A DNA stretch of 64,000 nucleotides from Brumimicrobium sp041655765 (GTDB lineage: Bacteria > Bacteroidota > Bacteroidia > Flavobacteriales_D > Crocinitomicaceae), in contig JBBAEU010000009.1 in assembly GCA_041655765.1 (NCBI GenBank), positions 1 to 64,000 on the forward strand, read 5' to 3'. Within the stretch, counting starts at the first letter, position 1. Every line of letters begins with the position of its first letter. This document shows positions 37,015 to 47,645 of this stretch, piece by piece. The translations under genes were made by a program, and so were the position numbers. The notes below the pieces were generated by a model. It did not search any database. It was not told the origin of the DNA and saw only the letters and a list, made by a program, of their open reading frames with translations.

Positions 37015-37224
37015 TTTTACTTCAATAATGATTTGCAGTAAAACTAAGATATTATATGTAAAATAAATACAAGAAAATATAAAAATTTGTTTACAATTAA
37101 ATTTTTGGAGATAATTTACAATGAATTTAATGTCATTTAAGATTTAAAAGATGTTATGCGGATTATTACCATCATGGTATAAAAGATTTGACAAAGAGAG
37201 AAGGTGTGATCCAAATATTGAATA

Positions 37225-38766
37225 TTATGTTATAGAGACATTTTCCATTCCAATAATTGAAATATCAATGTTTCTATCTGCTGCCTTAATCTCAAACTCA
37301 TCTAATACCTCTAAAACATCATGGTCGATAAAATTACTGTCAGCTGCGTCAATGGTTAATTTTGAGTCTTCTGGTATATTTTCCAATAGTCTTTTGAGTT
37401 CTACTTTATTTAAAAAAGATACATTTGTATTAAGCCTAATTGATATATATTCAGTACCATCAATGATTTTTGTAGTATAATCAAATTCTTCTTTGAAATT
37501 GTTTCTGATTATAAAATAAAAAGCAAGCACAAGTCCTATTGTTACTCCAATTAAAAGGTCGGTTACTAAAATAAAAAAAATGGTTAAAATAAATGGGATA
37601 AATTGTTTGTACTTCTGCTTCCACACTTGTTTAAATAGACTTGGTTTACTCAAATTATATCCTGTAGTCAATAATATTGCCGCCAAAGAAGCATAAGGAA
37701 TTTGATTCAAAACAAAAGGAATCAAAATTACAGATAGAATGAGAAGAATACCATGAATAATTGCCGACAGTCTTGTTTTCCCGCCAGCATCAACATTTGC
37801 AGCTCCTCTTACGACAACAGCAGTGATTGGGATTGCTCCAAATATTCCACAGGTAATGTTTCCTACTCCTTGCGCTACCAGTTCTCTGTTAATTGGTGTT
37901 GTCCTTTTGTATTGATCTAGTTTATCGATGGCTTCGATACAGAGTAATGTTTCAATTGTTGCTAAAAAACCAATGACAATCCCATCTTTCCATACCTGGA
38001 CATTTGTAAAAAGCTCAGAGAAGTTAGGAAAAGATAATTCTGAAAATATATTAGCTGGAATGTTTACCAATTGAGACGATTTTAGGGCAAACTCTGGATA
38101 AAACTGATTAAAGAGATAGTTTAACAATACGCCAACAAGTACTGCGCCAAGCGGAGCGGGAATGCTGTTCTTAATCACTTTTCTATAGCGTTGCAAGAGT
38201 ATCATTGTAATGATTGAGACAGTTGTTATTATGATAGCTCCAGGAGAAAGATAATTTCCGAATTCACGTAGGTTTCCAAGAATTTGAGAAGATGTAAACA
38301 ACTTTAAGAAGCCATCTGTCCAGAAATTTGGTTGATCGTACCCAAGCGCAAGTGGAACTTGACTGGAAATCAAAATAATTCCTATGCCCGCAAGCATTCC
38401 TTTAATCACAGAGGAAGGGAAGTAATGGGCAATGATACCCAATTTTAAAACGCCCAAAACAATTTGAAGGATACCAGCAACAATAACAACGAGTAGAAAA
38501 GTTTTAAAATCTCCTAAGACAAGTATTGATGCAGCAACCAAGGTTGTTAATCCAGCAGCAGGCCCCGAAACAGCAAGTGCAGATTTACTAATGATGGGAA
38601 CAACTATTCCACCGATTACGCCCGCTAAAATTCCTGAATATAGCGGAGCTCCAGATGCCAATGCGATTCCCAAACAAAGTGGTAAGGCAATTAAGAAAAC
38701 AGATAAACCAGCCACCATGTCGTGACGCAACCATTCTATTCTATAATTTTCTAAAGTTCGTTTCAC
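37225..38766 (-). CDS. SulP family anion transporter with STAS domain
   Basis: The 513-residue membrane protein starts with the family signature region (WLRHDMVAGLSVFLIALPLC, GIALASGAPLYSGILAG) and about 12-14 spans. It contains VSGPAAGLTTLVAAS and an FGAIPITAVVVRGAANVDAG stretch typical of the group. A cytoplasmic STAS domain covers about residues 430-513 (TIDAADSNFIDHDVLEVLDEF). SulP proteins move sulfate, bicarbonate or other anions; no carbonic anhydrase or sulfate-assimilation gene is adjacent, so the substrate is open. It begins 26 bases after the helicase-nuclease stop. Confidence 0.93.
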   Translation of the reverse strand: MKRTLENYRIEWLRHDMVAGLSVFLIALPLCLGIALASGAPLYSGILAGVIGGIVVPIISKSALAVSGPAAGLTTLVAASILVLGDFKTFLLVVIVAGILQIVLGVLKLGIIAHYFPSSVIKGMLAGIGIILISSQVPLALGYDQPNFWTDGFLKLFTSSQILGNLREFGNYLSPGAIIITTVSIITMILLQRYRKVIKNSIPAPLGAVLVGVLLNYLFNQFYPEFALKSSQLVNIPANIFSELSFPNFSELFTNVQVWKDGIVIGFLATIETLLCIEAIDKLDQYKRTTPINRELVAQGVGNITCGIFGAIPITAVVVRGAANVDAGGKTRLSAIIHGILLILSVILIPFVLNQIPYASLAAILLTTGYNLSKPSLFKQVWKQKYKQFIPFILTIFFILVTDLLIGVTIGLVLAFYFIIRNNFKEEFDYTTKIIDGTEYISIRLNTNVSFLNKVELKRLLENIPEDSKLTIDAADSNFIDHDVLEVLDEFEIKAADRNIDISIIGMENVSIT

Positions 38767-38792
38767 TAAAATTCAAATATAATTTAATTTCG

Positions 38793-41700
38793 TTACACAT
38801 TTATTAATTCCATCTCTCTCGTATATAGCAGATATCCTTTAACATCTTCATAGCCCATTTGAGATAGAATATGGCAATAATCTTTTACTTGGTTTTGATG
38901 TTTATTATTTTTTTCTCCTGTTTTAAAATCGACGACCGTTGCTTTATTTCCTTGGATAAAAATCTTGTCTAATTTTCTAAATTCAGTTTCAGAGATCAAA
39001 ACACCTTGTTCTTCTAAGGTTTGTTCTGCGTTCTTTGAAAAATCTTGTTGATTTAAGAAGTCAAAAACACGTTGTGCCTCCTCTATCAATTTAGGAATCA
39101 GATCTTTATCAAGCTCATCGGTTTCGTATAATTTCCACGCCGTTTTTTGAAGTTGTTTTCCATTTTTTGATTTCTCTAACAATTTGTGCAATTGATTCCC
39201 AAAACGATGTTCATTATTGAATGTTTCCTTTTGTTTAGCGTCTTCATCTTGCAACGCTAACTCAGGAAACCATAAAAAATCGCCTAAATAACTTGGTGAA
39301 AAGTTTTTATAACCTTGGTCTTCAATAGATTTTTGATCTTTTATGCTTCGTTCACCAAATAATAAACTGTTGTCTCTCTTAATCATATTAGAATAATCCC
39401 AACTCTCACAAAACCACGCTATAGATTGATTAATTGAAGAAAAAGGAGGAGATGATGTCTTTGGTAAGATTGAATTCAGATGAATATACAGTCGTTCGCT
39501 TGGACGAGTAAATGCGACATATAACGTGTTCAGTTGGTCTAATAAATCTTGTCGATATTCATTTTCATACTCATTGAGCATAAATTCAGGTACATTATTC
39601 TTCGAAAGCTTTGCATAAAGAAGTTCTCCGTCATCACTTTTTACAAATTGTTCATTGCGTGAAGGATTGATTGGCCAATTCAAATTAGGTAAGATTACAA
39701 CGGGAAACTCCAAGCCTTTGGACTTGTGAATTGTCATAATTCTGATTGCTTCGTTGTTTTCAGGCATTTGAATAGAGCTTTTGTTCAATTTTGCCTTCCA
39801 ATGTTCTATAAAACCTCGGATATCTGGTCCAAATCTAAGGTCATAGTCTTGAAACAAGTCCATTAAATGATGTAAATATGGATTTTTTAACTCGCTATAA
39901 CCCAGTAAAGCAATCAACTTACTTCCTAAGTCATATAAATTTTCGTAAGGGAAATAAAACTGTTCTAATGATTCAAATTCTTCGACAACAAACTTTTTAA
40001 AATCAAAGTTTCCAATTTTTCCATCTTTCCAAAATGCGGCTAATTCTACAACTGGGTCTTTGTCCAATTTCTGGTAATAGGCAGTACTAAATTTTATTTG
40101 TAATGCTTTATTTTTAGTATTTCTTCGAAGGTTTAGATAATCGATAAACAAATTCACTGTTGTATCTGAAGAAACAAGCAAGCTATCGGAACTTACTACT
40201 TTGTAGCCGTCTTCGGTGAGTCGTTTTGCAAATTCACCACCTTCACTGTTTTTTCTTGATAAGATACAAATGTCTCCTGGATAAAATCCATCATCTGTTG
40301 CTTCTTTGATTCGTTTTAGGATAAACTCGTATTCTTTATCCACCAAATCGTCTTTATTTAATTTTTCTTCGAGGCGTTCAATTTCGACATAACCGCCGTT
40401 ATTTTTAACAGGAATTTGTTCGATATCGGCGTAATATTCACTATAATCTTCAGTCAAACTTTCTAAGAATCCTTTAAAAAAATTGTTGTTAAACTCAATA
40501 ATTGCCTTTTTTGAACGATAATTGTGCTCGAGTGGCACTTTTTCTCCTAATGCCTTGAAGTGTTGAGAAACTTGAGAGACACTTTCATCCTCTTCAGGGT
40601 TGTAAATTGAAGGAAGCGCTACAAATTGTTCTACCAAACCATTTCTAAAACGATAAATTGCTTGTTTTGGGTCGCCAACAATTAAGTTGTCATGACCTTG
40701 TGAAATAGACTCATGAACCAAAGGCACCAAATTCATCCACTGCAATCGACTCGTATCTTGGAACTCATCTAATAGATAATGGTTGTATCGATTTCCTAAT
40801 CGCTCATAAACGTAAGGTGCCTTTTCACGTTTTAGGAGCTCGGCAATCATTTGACCAAATTCAAAAATACCAATTAGGTTTTCTCTTTCTTTAAAAGCGT
40901 TTAATTCTTTAGAAATGTACTTTAATAGTGCAAGATTATAGAAGTTTTCTCGCAATTTTTCGAGTACATAAACACGATTAAACAGTTGAAAATAAGTTTT
41001 AAACAACTCATGCGTTTTTGCTAATAGTAACGGATCCACATTGTATTTTGCCGAATCATAATCTCCATCTAATACTTTTTGTGTTGTTTTGTTTGGTGGT
41101 CCAAAATTTATAATATCTGCATTTTGTAGGTTAGAAAAGAGTTTAAAAATACCAACTTTACCACCAGGATAATCTGTTGATGTTGAATTTAAGGAATTAA
41201 AAATAGAATAGACTTCGTTTGCTTGTTTTGCGAACTGAGTTTTCATTTGTTCCAACTCCTCCATAATTTCTTTTCGGGTATCTTTCGAATAGTCCTTGTC
41301 TAATAAGATATTGACAAATTCTTGGTCTGTTTCATTGGTTAAAACCTTTGAAAAAAGAATTAAATCTCTTCTTATATTCCATGAATTGCCATCGTATAAC
41401 TTACTTTTTGCGTATGTTAAAGCCAAATTCGTGATTTCTTCCTCGCCCTCTTTACCAATTTTAGAGAGTAACTCATCAATGACTTGCTCTAATAACAAAT
41501 CTTGGTCTAGAGTAACTTCAAAATTATCTTCAAGTTCTAGGTCACGACTAAAAGTACGGATTAACCTCAGACTAAACTTGTCAATTGTCAAGACATTAAA
41601 GTCTTCATAGTGATGCAAGATTTCAGACAAAACACGTTTTGCCCTTTTTTGGATTTTTTCTTCTCCAATTGGAATATTTTTCAGCGTTTCATTGAGTAAG

Positions 41701-41954
41701 TCCTTTGCTTTTTTTGTCTCTTTTTCTGTTTGTCGAATTGGATATGCAAGAAAGTCTAATGCTTCGATTATTCTCTCTTTCATCTCCCAGGCGGCTTTAT
41801 TTGTAAAGGTCATCGCCAGTATTTTCGAAAAATTCAAAAGAGGAGCTTCATCAGACAAGGTTAATTTTAAATAATTCTGAACCAATGAGAATGTTTTCCC
41901 ACTCCCGGCTGAAGCACTATAAACGAGCAAGGGTTTAATTATTTCTGTTTGCAT
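38793..41954 (-). CDS. UvrD/RecB-like helicase-nuclease (AddA-type)
   Basis: The 1053-residue superfamily 1 helicase has Walker A SASAGSGKTFSLV, motif Ia TFTNKAAWEMKER, Walker B LLDEFQDTS, motif III NLIVGDPKQAIYRFR, motif IV HNYRSKKAI, motif V TIHKSKGLEFPVV and motif VI LYVAFTRPSERLYI. The last 150 residues carry a RecB-type nuclease motif (VVDFKTG). This is the AddA/RecB layout for end resection in double-strand-break repair. The usual AddB-type partner is not in the window, so it must lie elsewhere or be missing. Its upstream neighbour is the RluD-type synthase, 57 bases away. Confidence 0.9.
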   Translation of the reverse strand: MQTEIIKPLLVYSASAGSGKTFSLVQNYLKLTLSDEAPLLNFSKILAMTFTNKAAWEMKERIIEALDFLAYPIRQTEKETKKAKDLLNETLKNIPIGEEKIQKRAKRVLSEILHHYEDFNVLTIDKFSLRLIRTFSRDLELEDNFEVTLDQDLLLEQVIDELLSKIGKEGEEEITNLALTYAKSKLYDGNSWNIRRDLILFSKVLTNETDQEFVNILLDKDYSKDTRKEIMEELEQMKTQFAKQANEVYSIFNSLNSTSTDYPGGKVGIFKLFSNLQNADIINFGPPNKTTQKVLDGDYDSAKYNVDPLLLAKTHELFKTYFQLFNRVYVLEKLRENFYNLALLKYISKELNAFKERENLIGIFEFGQMIAELLKREKAPYVYERLGNRYNHYLLDEFQDTSRLQWMNLVPLVHESISQGHDNLIVGDPKQAIYRFRNGLVEQFVALPSIYNPEEDESVSQVSQHFKALGEKVPLEHNYRSKKAIIEFNNNFFKGFLESLTEDYSEYYADIEQIPVKNNGGYVEIERLEEKLNKDDLVDKEYEFILKRIKEATDDGFYPGDICILSRKNSEGGEFAKRLTEDGYKVVSSDSLLVSSDTTVNLFIDYLNLRRNTKNKALQIKFSTAYYQKLDKDPVVELAAFWKDGKIGNFDFKKFVVEEFESLEQFYFPYENLYDLGSKLIALLGYSELKNPYLHHLMDLFQDYDLRFGPDIRGFIEHWKAKLNKSSIQMPENNEAIRIMTIHKSKGLEFPVVILPNLNWPINPSRNEQFVKSDDGELLYAKLSKNNVPEFMLNEYENEYRQDLLDQLNTLYVAFTRPSERLYIHLNSILPKTSSPPFSSINQSIAWFCESWDYSNMIKRDNSLLFGERSIKDQKSIEDQGYKNFSPSYLGDFLWFPELALQDEDAKQKETFNNEHRFGNQLHKLLEKSKNGKQLQKTAWKLYETDELDKDLIPKLIEEAQRVFDFLNQQDFSKNAEQTLEEQGVLISETEFRKLDKIFIQGNKATVVDFKTGEKNNKHQNQVKDYCHILSQMGYEDVKGYLLYTREMELINV

Positions 41955-42011
41955 AATGGAAATATAGCATTATATATCTAAAAAATGACAAAATCTTAAA
42001 CTTTTTATGTT

Positions 42012-43070
42012 TTAGCTACTTTCATTTGTTCTTCCACTCAGATATGTCTCCCAACGGTCTAAAACTTGTTGGAAATCAGCAGGTAACTCTGAGTCGAAAC
42101 GCATTTTCTCTCCTGTTTTAGGATGCATAAAACCGAGCGTTTTTGCATGGAGAGCTTGACCCGTTAAAATGTTAAAATTGTTTTCGATAAACTGTTTATA
42201 TTTAGTAAAAACAGTTCCTTTTAGTACTTTATTGCCCCCATATTCAAGGTCGTTAAATAGTGGATGGCCGATGTGTTTCATGTGCACGCGGATCTGGTGT
42301 GTTCTTCCTGTTTCTAATTGACATTCAACCAGTGTTACATAACCAAATCTGCGAATAACTTTATAATGCGTGACTGCATGTTTTCCATAATCGCCTTCTG
42401 GAAAAACGGTCATTAGTTTTCTATTTTTCAGCGACCTGCCTAAGTTGCCTTGAATTATTCCTTCATCTTCCTTAATATCGCCCCAAACTAGAGCCCAATA
42501 TTTTCTTTCTGTTGTTCTGTCGTAAAATTGTTTCGCCAAATTGGTTAAAGCTGTTTCTGTTTTTGCGACGACCATGAGACCTGTTGTGTGTTTGTCTAAA
42601 CGATGAACAAGTCCTGGTCTCCCATAATAATCAGTTGGCAAAGAAGGTAAATTTTCAAAATGATAAATCAACCCATTTAACAATGTTCCTGTATAATTTC
42701 CATAGCCGGGATGAACAACCATATCAGCAGGTTTATTCACAACAATTACTTCGTCATCTTCATAGTGAATGTCGAGTGGAATGTTTTCAGGAATCAATTC
42801 AAGTTCTCTAACTGGATAAGGTAGAACAATGGAGACTTCATCCAAAGGTTTAATCTTGTAATTTTGTTTTACCTTCTCTCCATTTACAAGGATGTTACCG
42901 TTTTTAGCAGCGATTTGAATCTTATTTCGAGAAGTATTTGGAATACGATCCATTAAGAATTTATCAATTCGGAGCACTTCTTGTCCTTTATCAGCAATAA
43001 ATCGATAATGCTCATAAAGTTCTTCTTGCTCATCTTCATTGATGTGGTCGTTTTCTATATTTTCAGACAT
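42012..43070 (-). CDS. RluA/RluD family 23S rRNA pseudouridine synthase
   Basis: The 352-residue protein has an N-terminal S4 RNA-binding domain (LRIDKFLMDRIPNTSRNKIQ, about 35-95) and a pseudouridine synthase domain. The catalytic Asp lies in GLVHRLDKHTTGLMVVAK, and RTHQIRVHMKHIGHP is the conserved C-terminal block. RluD modifies helix 69 of 23S rRNA; the S4 domain and length favour RluD over RluA. The start is 3 bases after the stop of the T9SS protein gene, so these genes and the PASTA gene form one leftward unit. Confidence 0.93.
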   Translation of the reverse strand: MSENIENDHINEDEQEELYEHYRFIADKGQEVLRIDKFLMDRIPNTSRNKIQIAAKNGNILVNGEKVKQNYKIKPLDEVSIVLPYPVRELELIPENIPLDIHYEDDEVIVVNKPADMVVHPGYGNYTGTLLNGLIYHFENLPSLPTDYYGRPGLVHRLDKHTTGLMVVAKTETALTNLAKQFYDRTTERKYWALVWGDIKEDEGIIQGNLGRSLKNRKLMTVFPEGDYGKHAVTHYKVIRRFGYVTLVECQLETGRTHQIRVHMKHIGHPLFNDLEYGGNKVLKGTVFTKYKQFIENNFNILTGQALHAKTLGFMHPKTGEKMRFDSELPADFQQVLDRWETYLSGRTNESS

Positions 43071-43073
43071 TAT

Positions 43074-45314
43074 TTATTGGATAATCAATTTCTTCACCTT
43101 TACAATTTGATTGTTTTCAATTCTTTTGACAAGGTAAATGCCACTTTGAATTGAAGAGACATCAATGTTGTAATTATAATCTATATGCTTAATGATTCTT
43201 CCATTCAAATCAACTATTTCAAATTGTGTTTGATTATCATTTTCTATAAAGTCAATGTTTACAAAAGAGCTTGTTGGGTTCGGGTAAATATTAAAGTCAT
43301 AATCTATTTGTGTAATTTTCCCGAAGTTTTCAACGCCCACAACCTTATCGTTCATGTTCGAAGAAATAATTGGTCGCATCATTACAGAACCTGGGAAACT
43401 AGCGTTGTACCATGTTCCTCCGTGATTAACACTCCAGAATATTTTATCTGAATTGTCATGATTTATGTCGAAACCAATATTCAACCTTTCTTCGTTAAGC
43501 TGACGCATTCCAATATAGAATGTTTCCCCGACAGGAACAATCATTGTGTCTTTAAAGAGGTATCGATGAAATTTATTTCGTCCACTTTCATAAATAGGTT
43601 GATTAGGAGCGTATGCTTCATCTTCATAAATTATATTTCCCGGTTTTCCGTTGTCATCTCCCCAGACAGTTAGCAGAAAAAGGTTATTTGAAACATCGAC
43701 TACTGAAGGCACAAAATGGATTAAGATCCCAATCAAAGAATCTGCTTGATAGGTTTTAAATTTATAAGCCAGAAGACCTTGATTCCCTGTAACTCCATAA
43801 GCTTTTTCAGCTGTCCCATCGTCATACGCATAATAATTTTCAAAGCTTTGTCTTCCAAATGTTGTATCGTTGATTGGATTGTTTGGAAACTGGGCAGTTG
43901 CACTTCCTTCATAATCAAAATAAGCTACTGTGTCGTTCCCTACACTTGGATCGTATTGATATCCTGAGGAAAAGTCGTGTAAACTTTCATAAGTTGTTCT
44001 CGGAGCGTAATTGATATTCCCTCCAGAAAGAGTTGATGCGTTTAAAACAAAAGAACTTTCCAAATTACCGTTATAATAGACTTTTACTTCACCGTTTTGG
44101 TTATTTTCTGTAAGCACACTTCCATTTCTTACGGTAACTTTTACTTCATCACTCATTTTTCCATTAGGTGACGCCTTATAATGTTTCCAGGGAACACTTA
44201 TGTAATCTTTAAGTAAGGTTGATATTGGATAAACTATGGCGAAATCTCTAAACAACGTATCTTGACGACCAGAAGAAGGGCGAAGATTAACATAATCTAT
44301 ATGAAAATGGTCTAATCCACCTGCTGGAGAGCTAAAATTGATAAATCTAAATTGAAAGCCTTTGTTGAAATATTCAGGGTTAATCAGCCGAATATGAGCT
44401 ACTTTGAAGTCAGTTGTTGGTCCTCCGCTTGTTCTCCAAACACGTTCCCACATTTTTGTAACAGGTGAATAAAATTCTAAAAACAAAGAATCATTTGATT
44501 CGGGAATATCTCCAAATCCTTCTGTTTGGTATAAAAAACTAAAATAGACGGAATCCTGAGGGGTAAGTGATGACATATCAATTGGTTTTGCCAAAAGTGT
44601 ATCATTAAAAGAGTTGGTTATACTACCAAAATTGTAAGGATATCCATATTCATCGAGTCCATCAAAAGTAACCACTCCAAGTGACCATGGATTTACTGCA
44701 AATCTATAATTGTGATACGCTTGTTCATTTAGCCATAATTTATCGGGTTCGTTCAATTGTTTGATAAAAATACGGGCAGAATCTTGTTTATAGTCGATTT
44801 CTGTAATCCAAATCGTGTCTTTTGTACCCGATCCATCTAATGTGTCGTAAACAATAAATGGAGGATAGGCGTATCTGCTTTCGTAATTTACAGGATAGTA
44901 TGACAAATTATTATATAAAAACGCGGTTGAATCAAAATAATAGAAGATTGTCGTATCTGCGATTGGGTCGTATTCTAAGCGATATGTCTGAATATTTGTG
45001 AGTTCTATATCACTATCTAGCGGTGCTTCAGTATCTATGTCTAACATGGAAAAGTACAATTCCTCGGAAAGGTCTGTATCACCAATTTCAGCTGTTTGTT
45101 TTTGAAATAGGTTTCTTGAAAAATCATCAAAAAACGGAAGGGTTATCGTGTCAGTGATATAATAAATTGTGCTATCAAAAGAGTGATTACTTTTCAAAGA
45201 CACTTTTTTTATTTTACTGAATAAATCAGGATTTGCCGTTAGCGGACTTATCCCATCCTGACTCAACCCGATGGCAGTAGTAAGAAATAGAGAAAAAGCG
45301 AAAAAAAACTTCAT
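43074..45314 (-). CDS. T9SS-secreted protein with jelly-roll-like body
   Basis: I use the start at 45314 (MKFFFAFSLFLTTAIGLSQ), which gives a clean signal peptide; the frame extends upstream into the PASTA gene. The 746-residue precursor has predicted beta-rich domains, one with FYIGMRQLNEERLNIGFDIN. It ends in a type A T9SS sorting domain (NIYPNPTSSFVNIDFIEN ... IQSGIYLVKRIENNQIVKVKK). No catalytic motif is seen. Similar long proteins lie between PASTA and RluD genes in other Bacteroidota as I recall them, so this may be a conserved surface protein rather than an accessory one. Confidence 0.8.
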   Translation of the reverse strand: MKFFFAFSLFLTTAIGLSQDGISPLTANPDLFSKIKKVSLKSNHSFDSTIYYITDTITLPFFDDFSRNLFQKQTAEIGDTDLSEELYFSMLDIDTEAPLDSDIELTNIQTYRLEYDPIADTTIFYYFDSTAFLYNNLSYYPVNYESRYAYPPFIVYDTLDGSGTKDTIWITEIDYKQDSARIFIKQLNEPDKLWLNEQAYHNYRFAVNPWSLGVVTFDGLDEYGYPYNFGSITNSFNDTLLAKPIDMSSLTPQDSVYFSFLYQTEGFGDIPESNDSLFLEFYSPVTKMWERVWRTSGGPTTDFKVAHIRLINPEYFNKGFQFRFINFSSPAGGLDHFHIDYVNLRPSSGRQDTLFRDFAIVYPISTLLKDYISVPWKHYKASPNGKMSDEVKVTVRNGSVLTENNQNGEVKVYYNGNLESSFVLNASTLSGGNINYAPRTTYESLHDFSSGYQYDPSVGNDTVAYFDYEGSATAQFPNNPINDTTFGRQSFENYYAYDDGTAEKAYGVTGNQGLLAYKFKTYQADSLIGILIHFVPSVVDVSNNLFLLTVWGDDNGKPGNIIYEDEAYAPNQPIYESGRNKFHRYLFKDTMIVPVGETFYIGMRQLNEERLNIGFDINHDNSDKIFWSVNHGGTWYNASFPGSVMMRPIISSNMNDKVVGVENFGKITQIDYDFNIYPNPTSSFVNIDFIENDNQTQFEIVDLNGRIIKHIDYNYNIDVSSIQSGIYLVKRIENNQIVKVKKLIIQ

Positions 45315-45333
45315 AAATTTATTTTTAGTCTGA

Positions 45334-46137
45334 TTATTCTTGTAAAAGTTCATTTTTTGAAGACGCAAAAACCGTAATCACAGAACCTGCTGGAATAAAA
45401 CTGCTGTCTCCATGGATTGGTGTTTGACTAATTACTTTTGCAGTCAAACTATCCGATGAGGTTATACAATCAGAACAAACAGGTACAAGTTTTAATGAAC
45501 TTGATAAAGAACGTTCTTTCGACTCATTTATTGTAAGACCAACCAAATTAGGTACAGCCACCATTTCTCCACGTTTACCTGTTCCAATGACTAATTCGAT
45601 GACGGAGTTAATGGGTAATTGTTGATTAGGCTTAATTTCCTTGCCATTGTGGAGCTGTTGGATAACAACGCCTTGATCTTCAACACTTGGAACATAAGTT
45701 TTTTTTGTTCTCAAACCTTTCGTCATGATTACTACCTCTGCAAACCGTTCACTTTTACTAATAACAATCGGCACTTTAACCAAGCGGGAACGTTTTGAAA
45801 CACGAATTTGAATCGTTCTATTTGCTTTCACGCCGACTCCTGTTGAATCAGTTGGCATGGGATTTTGATAGATAACCGTACCGTCAACTAAATTTGGGTG
45901 ATAGACCGAATCTAAAATTTCATAAAGCAACTGTCTATCTCCAATCAGCGCAGGAATATCATCTGCATTATTATTCAAAAGCACAGGTACTTCGATGTTT
46001 TCACCATAATTTGAATAAGAATCAAAATACTTTTGAGCAATAAACAATAAAGCTATCCATGCCACAACAATTAACAATACGTTAAAAATGAACTGACGAC
46101 TTTTTAAAAAGTTAGTAAGTTTTTTAAAAAAATTCAT
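45334..46137 (-). CDS. PASTA domain membrane protein
   Basis: The 267-residue protein has a short cytoplasmic N-terminus, one membrane helix (FIFNVLLIVVAWIALLFIAQ, about 17-36) and a periplasmic part with about three PASTA-like units. The last begins AVPNLVGLTINESKERSLSS. Free-standing PASTA proteins with one anchor are usual in Bacteroidota; in Gram-positives the domain occurs on Ser/Thr kinases and penicillin-binding proteins and binds cell-wall fragments. No kinase domain is present. The order PASTA, secreted protein, RluD-type synthase is tight (19 and 3 bases). Confidence 0.92.
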   Translation of the reverse strand: MNFFKKLTNFLKSRQFIFNVLLIVVAWIALLFIAQKYFDSYSNYGENIEVPVLLNNNADDIPALIGDRQLLYEILDSVYHPNLVDGTVIYQNPMPTDSTGVGVKANRTIQIRVSKRSRLVKVPIVISKSERFAEVVIMTKGLRTKKTYVPSVEDQGVVIQQLHNGKEIKPNQQLPINSVIELVIGTGKRGEMVAVPNLVGLTINESKERSLSSSLKLVPVCSDCITSSDSLTAKVISQTPIHGDSSFIPAGSVITVFASSKNELLQE

Positions 46138-46216
46138 AATGGATAAAAACTAAAGTAACAAAGCTAAGTAAATTGTTTAAAATGAAAGAAATTAGTCTTT
46201 TAAATTTTTAAATCAT

Positions 46217-47632
46217 TTATACATAACTCAAACGAATCATGTTTGATTTCCCTTTTTCTTGAATCGGCATTGAAGTGATATTAATAATCAAATCGCCCTC
46301 TTCAATAAATCCTTTTTCTTTTAGGATATATTTAATATCGGCAATCGTATGGTCTGTACTCACCATTTTATCGTAATAAAATGCACGAACGCCCCAAACC
46401 AAGTTCAATTGTGTCAAGATTTCCTTGTTTCCAGTAAAGACAAAAATCTGGGCTTTTGGACGTTGAGACGCAATTTTATAAGCTGTATATCCCGAAAAAG
46501 ACATTGTTGCGATGGCTTTTGCTCCAACTTTACTTGCTAAGCTGGTAGCGTTAAAGCAAATAGAGTCAGAGATAAATCGGGCATTGTTTTTAATTGGTGC
46601 CTCTTCTTTTCCATAAATATGATCAGATTCCTCTATTCTCATCACAATTTTGGTCATTGCTTCAATAACCCGCACAGGATGTGCACCAACCGATGTTTCT
46701 CCCGATAACATTACTGCGTCTGCTCCGTCTAAAACGGCATTCGCCACATCGTTAACCTCTGCTCTCGTTGGCGTATAGTCTTTTATCATACTTTCCATCA
46801 TTTGCGTAGCAACAATTACAGGTTTTGCCATTAAATAGCATTTATGGATAATCATTTTTTGCACCAAAGGAACATCTTCCATTGGGATTTCCACACCCAA
46901 ATCTCCACGTGCCACCATGATTCCGCCAGCTTGTTCTATAATTCCATCCAGCTCTTTAACTGCTTCTGGTTTTTCAATCTTTGCGATAATTTTTGCCTTG
47001 CTATTATTTTGGCTAATAATATGGTTTAATTCAATTATATCACGCGCTGAACGAACAAAAGAAAGCCCTATCCAGTCGATATTCTGTTCCATTGCAAACT
47101 GCAAATCCTCTTTATCTTTTTCTGTTAAAGAAGGCAAAGAAATTGTTGTATTTGGAAGGTTTACCCCTTTATGAGAAGATAATATTCCACCATGTGTTAC
47201 CTCTGTTAGTATTGTTTTTCCATCTGTTTCTAATACCTTTAACTCAAGTTTTCCATCATCTAAACGGATGTGTTCACCAGCTTTAACGTCTTGCGCTAAT
47301 TGCTCATAATTAATAGAAAACTTTTTGTTTGTACCTAAAATTTCTTTTTCTGTAACAATTTGAACCTTACTTCCTGGAATCAACTCTACTCCGTTGTTTT
47401 CCATTTCATGGGTTCTGATTTTAGGGCCCTGTAAATCTGCCAAAATCGCAATGTTTAACCCCGTTTCTTTATTCAATTCACGGATAATATCAATCACTTT
47501 TTTATGGTCATCATACGTGCCGTGTGAGAAATTAATTCGAGCAACATTCATTCCCGCTTTCATCATATTTAAAAGCACTTCTTTAGAAGAAGATGCTGGT
47601 CCTAAAGTTGCTACAATTTTTGTTCTTTTCAT
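46217..47632 (-). CDS. pyk: Pyruvate kinase
   Basis: The 471-residue enzyme converts phosphoenolpyruvate and ADP to pyruvate and ATP, the last step of glycolysis. Motifs: KIVATLGPASSS at the N-terminus, NFSHGTYDDH, IIAKIEKPEAV (active-site Lys), GIMVARGDLGVEIP and VATQMMESM. The C-terminal allosteric domain is present and ends in SNMIRLSYV. The IPExxxVDY gene precedes it by 13 bases, a pairing typical of Bacteroidota. A -7-like TAAATTTG (minus strand, 47648-47641) lies between the two, so pyk might also have its own promoter. Confidence 0.97.
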   Translation of the reverse strand: MKRTKIVATLGPASSSKEVLLNMMKAGMNVARINFSHGTYDDHKKVIDIIRELNKETGLNIAILADLQGPKIRTHEMENNGVELIPGSKVQIVTEKEILGTNKKFSINYEQLAQDVKAGEHIRLDDGKLELKVLETDGKTILTEVTHGGILSSHKGVNLPNTTISLPSLTEKDKEDLQFAMEQNIDWIGLSFVRSARDIIELNHIISQNNSKAKIIAKIEKPEAVKELDGIIEQAGGIMVARGDLGVEIPMEDVPLVQKMIIHKCYLMAKPVIVATQMMESMIKDYTPTRAEVNDVANAVLDGADAVMLSGETSVGAHPVRVIEAMTKIVMRIEESDHIYGKEEAPIKNNARFISDSICFNATSLASKVGAKAIATMSFSGYTAYKIASQRPKAQIFVFTGNKEILTQLNLVWGVRAFYYDKMVSTDHTIADIKYILKEKGFIEEGDLIINITSMPIQEKGKSNMIRLSYV

Positions 47633-47645
47633 TGTTCTATCAAAT

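Noticed and set aside
37151..37480. Rightward open frame overlapping the end of the SulP transporter gene
   Set aside because: Most of it is antisense to the conserved STAS domain; the translation has no family resemblance.
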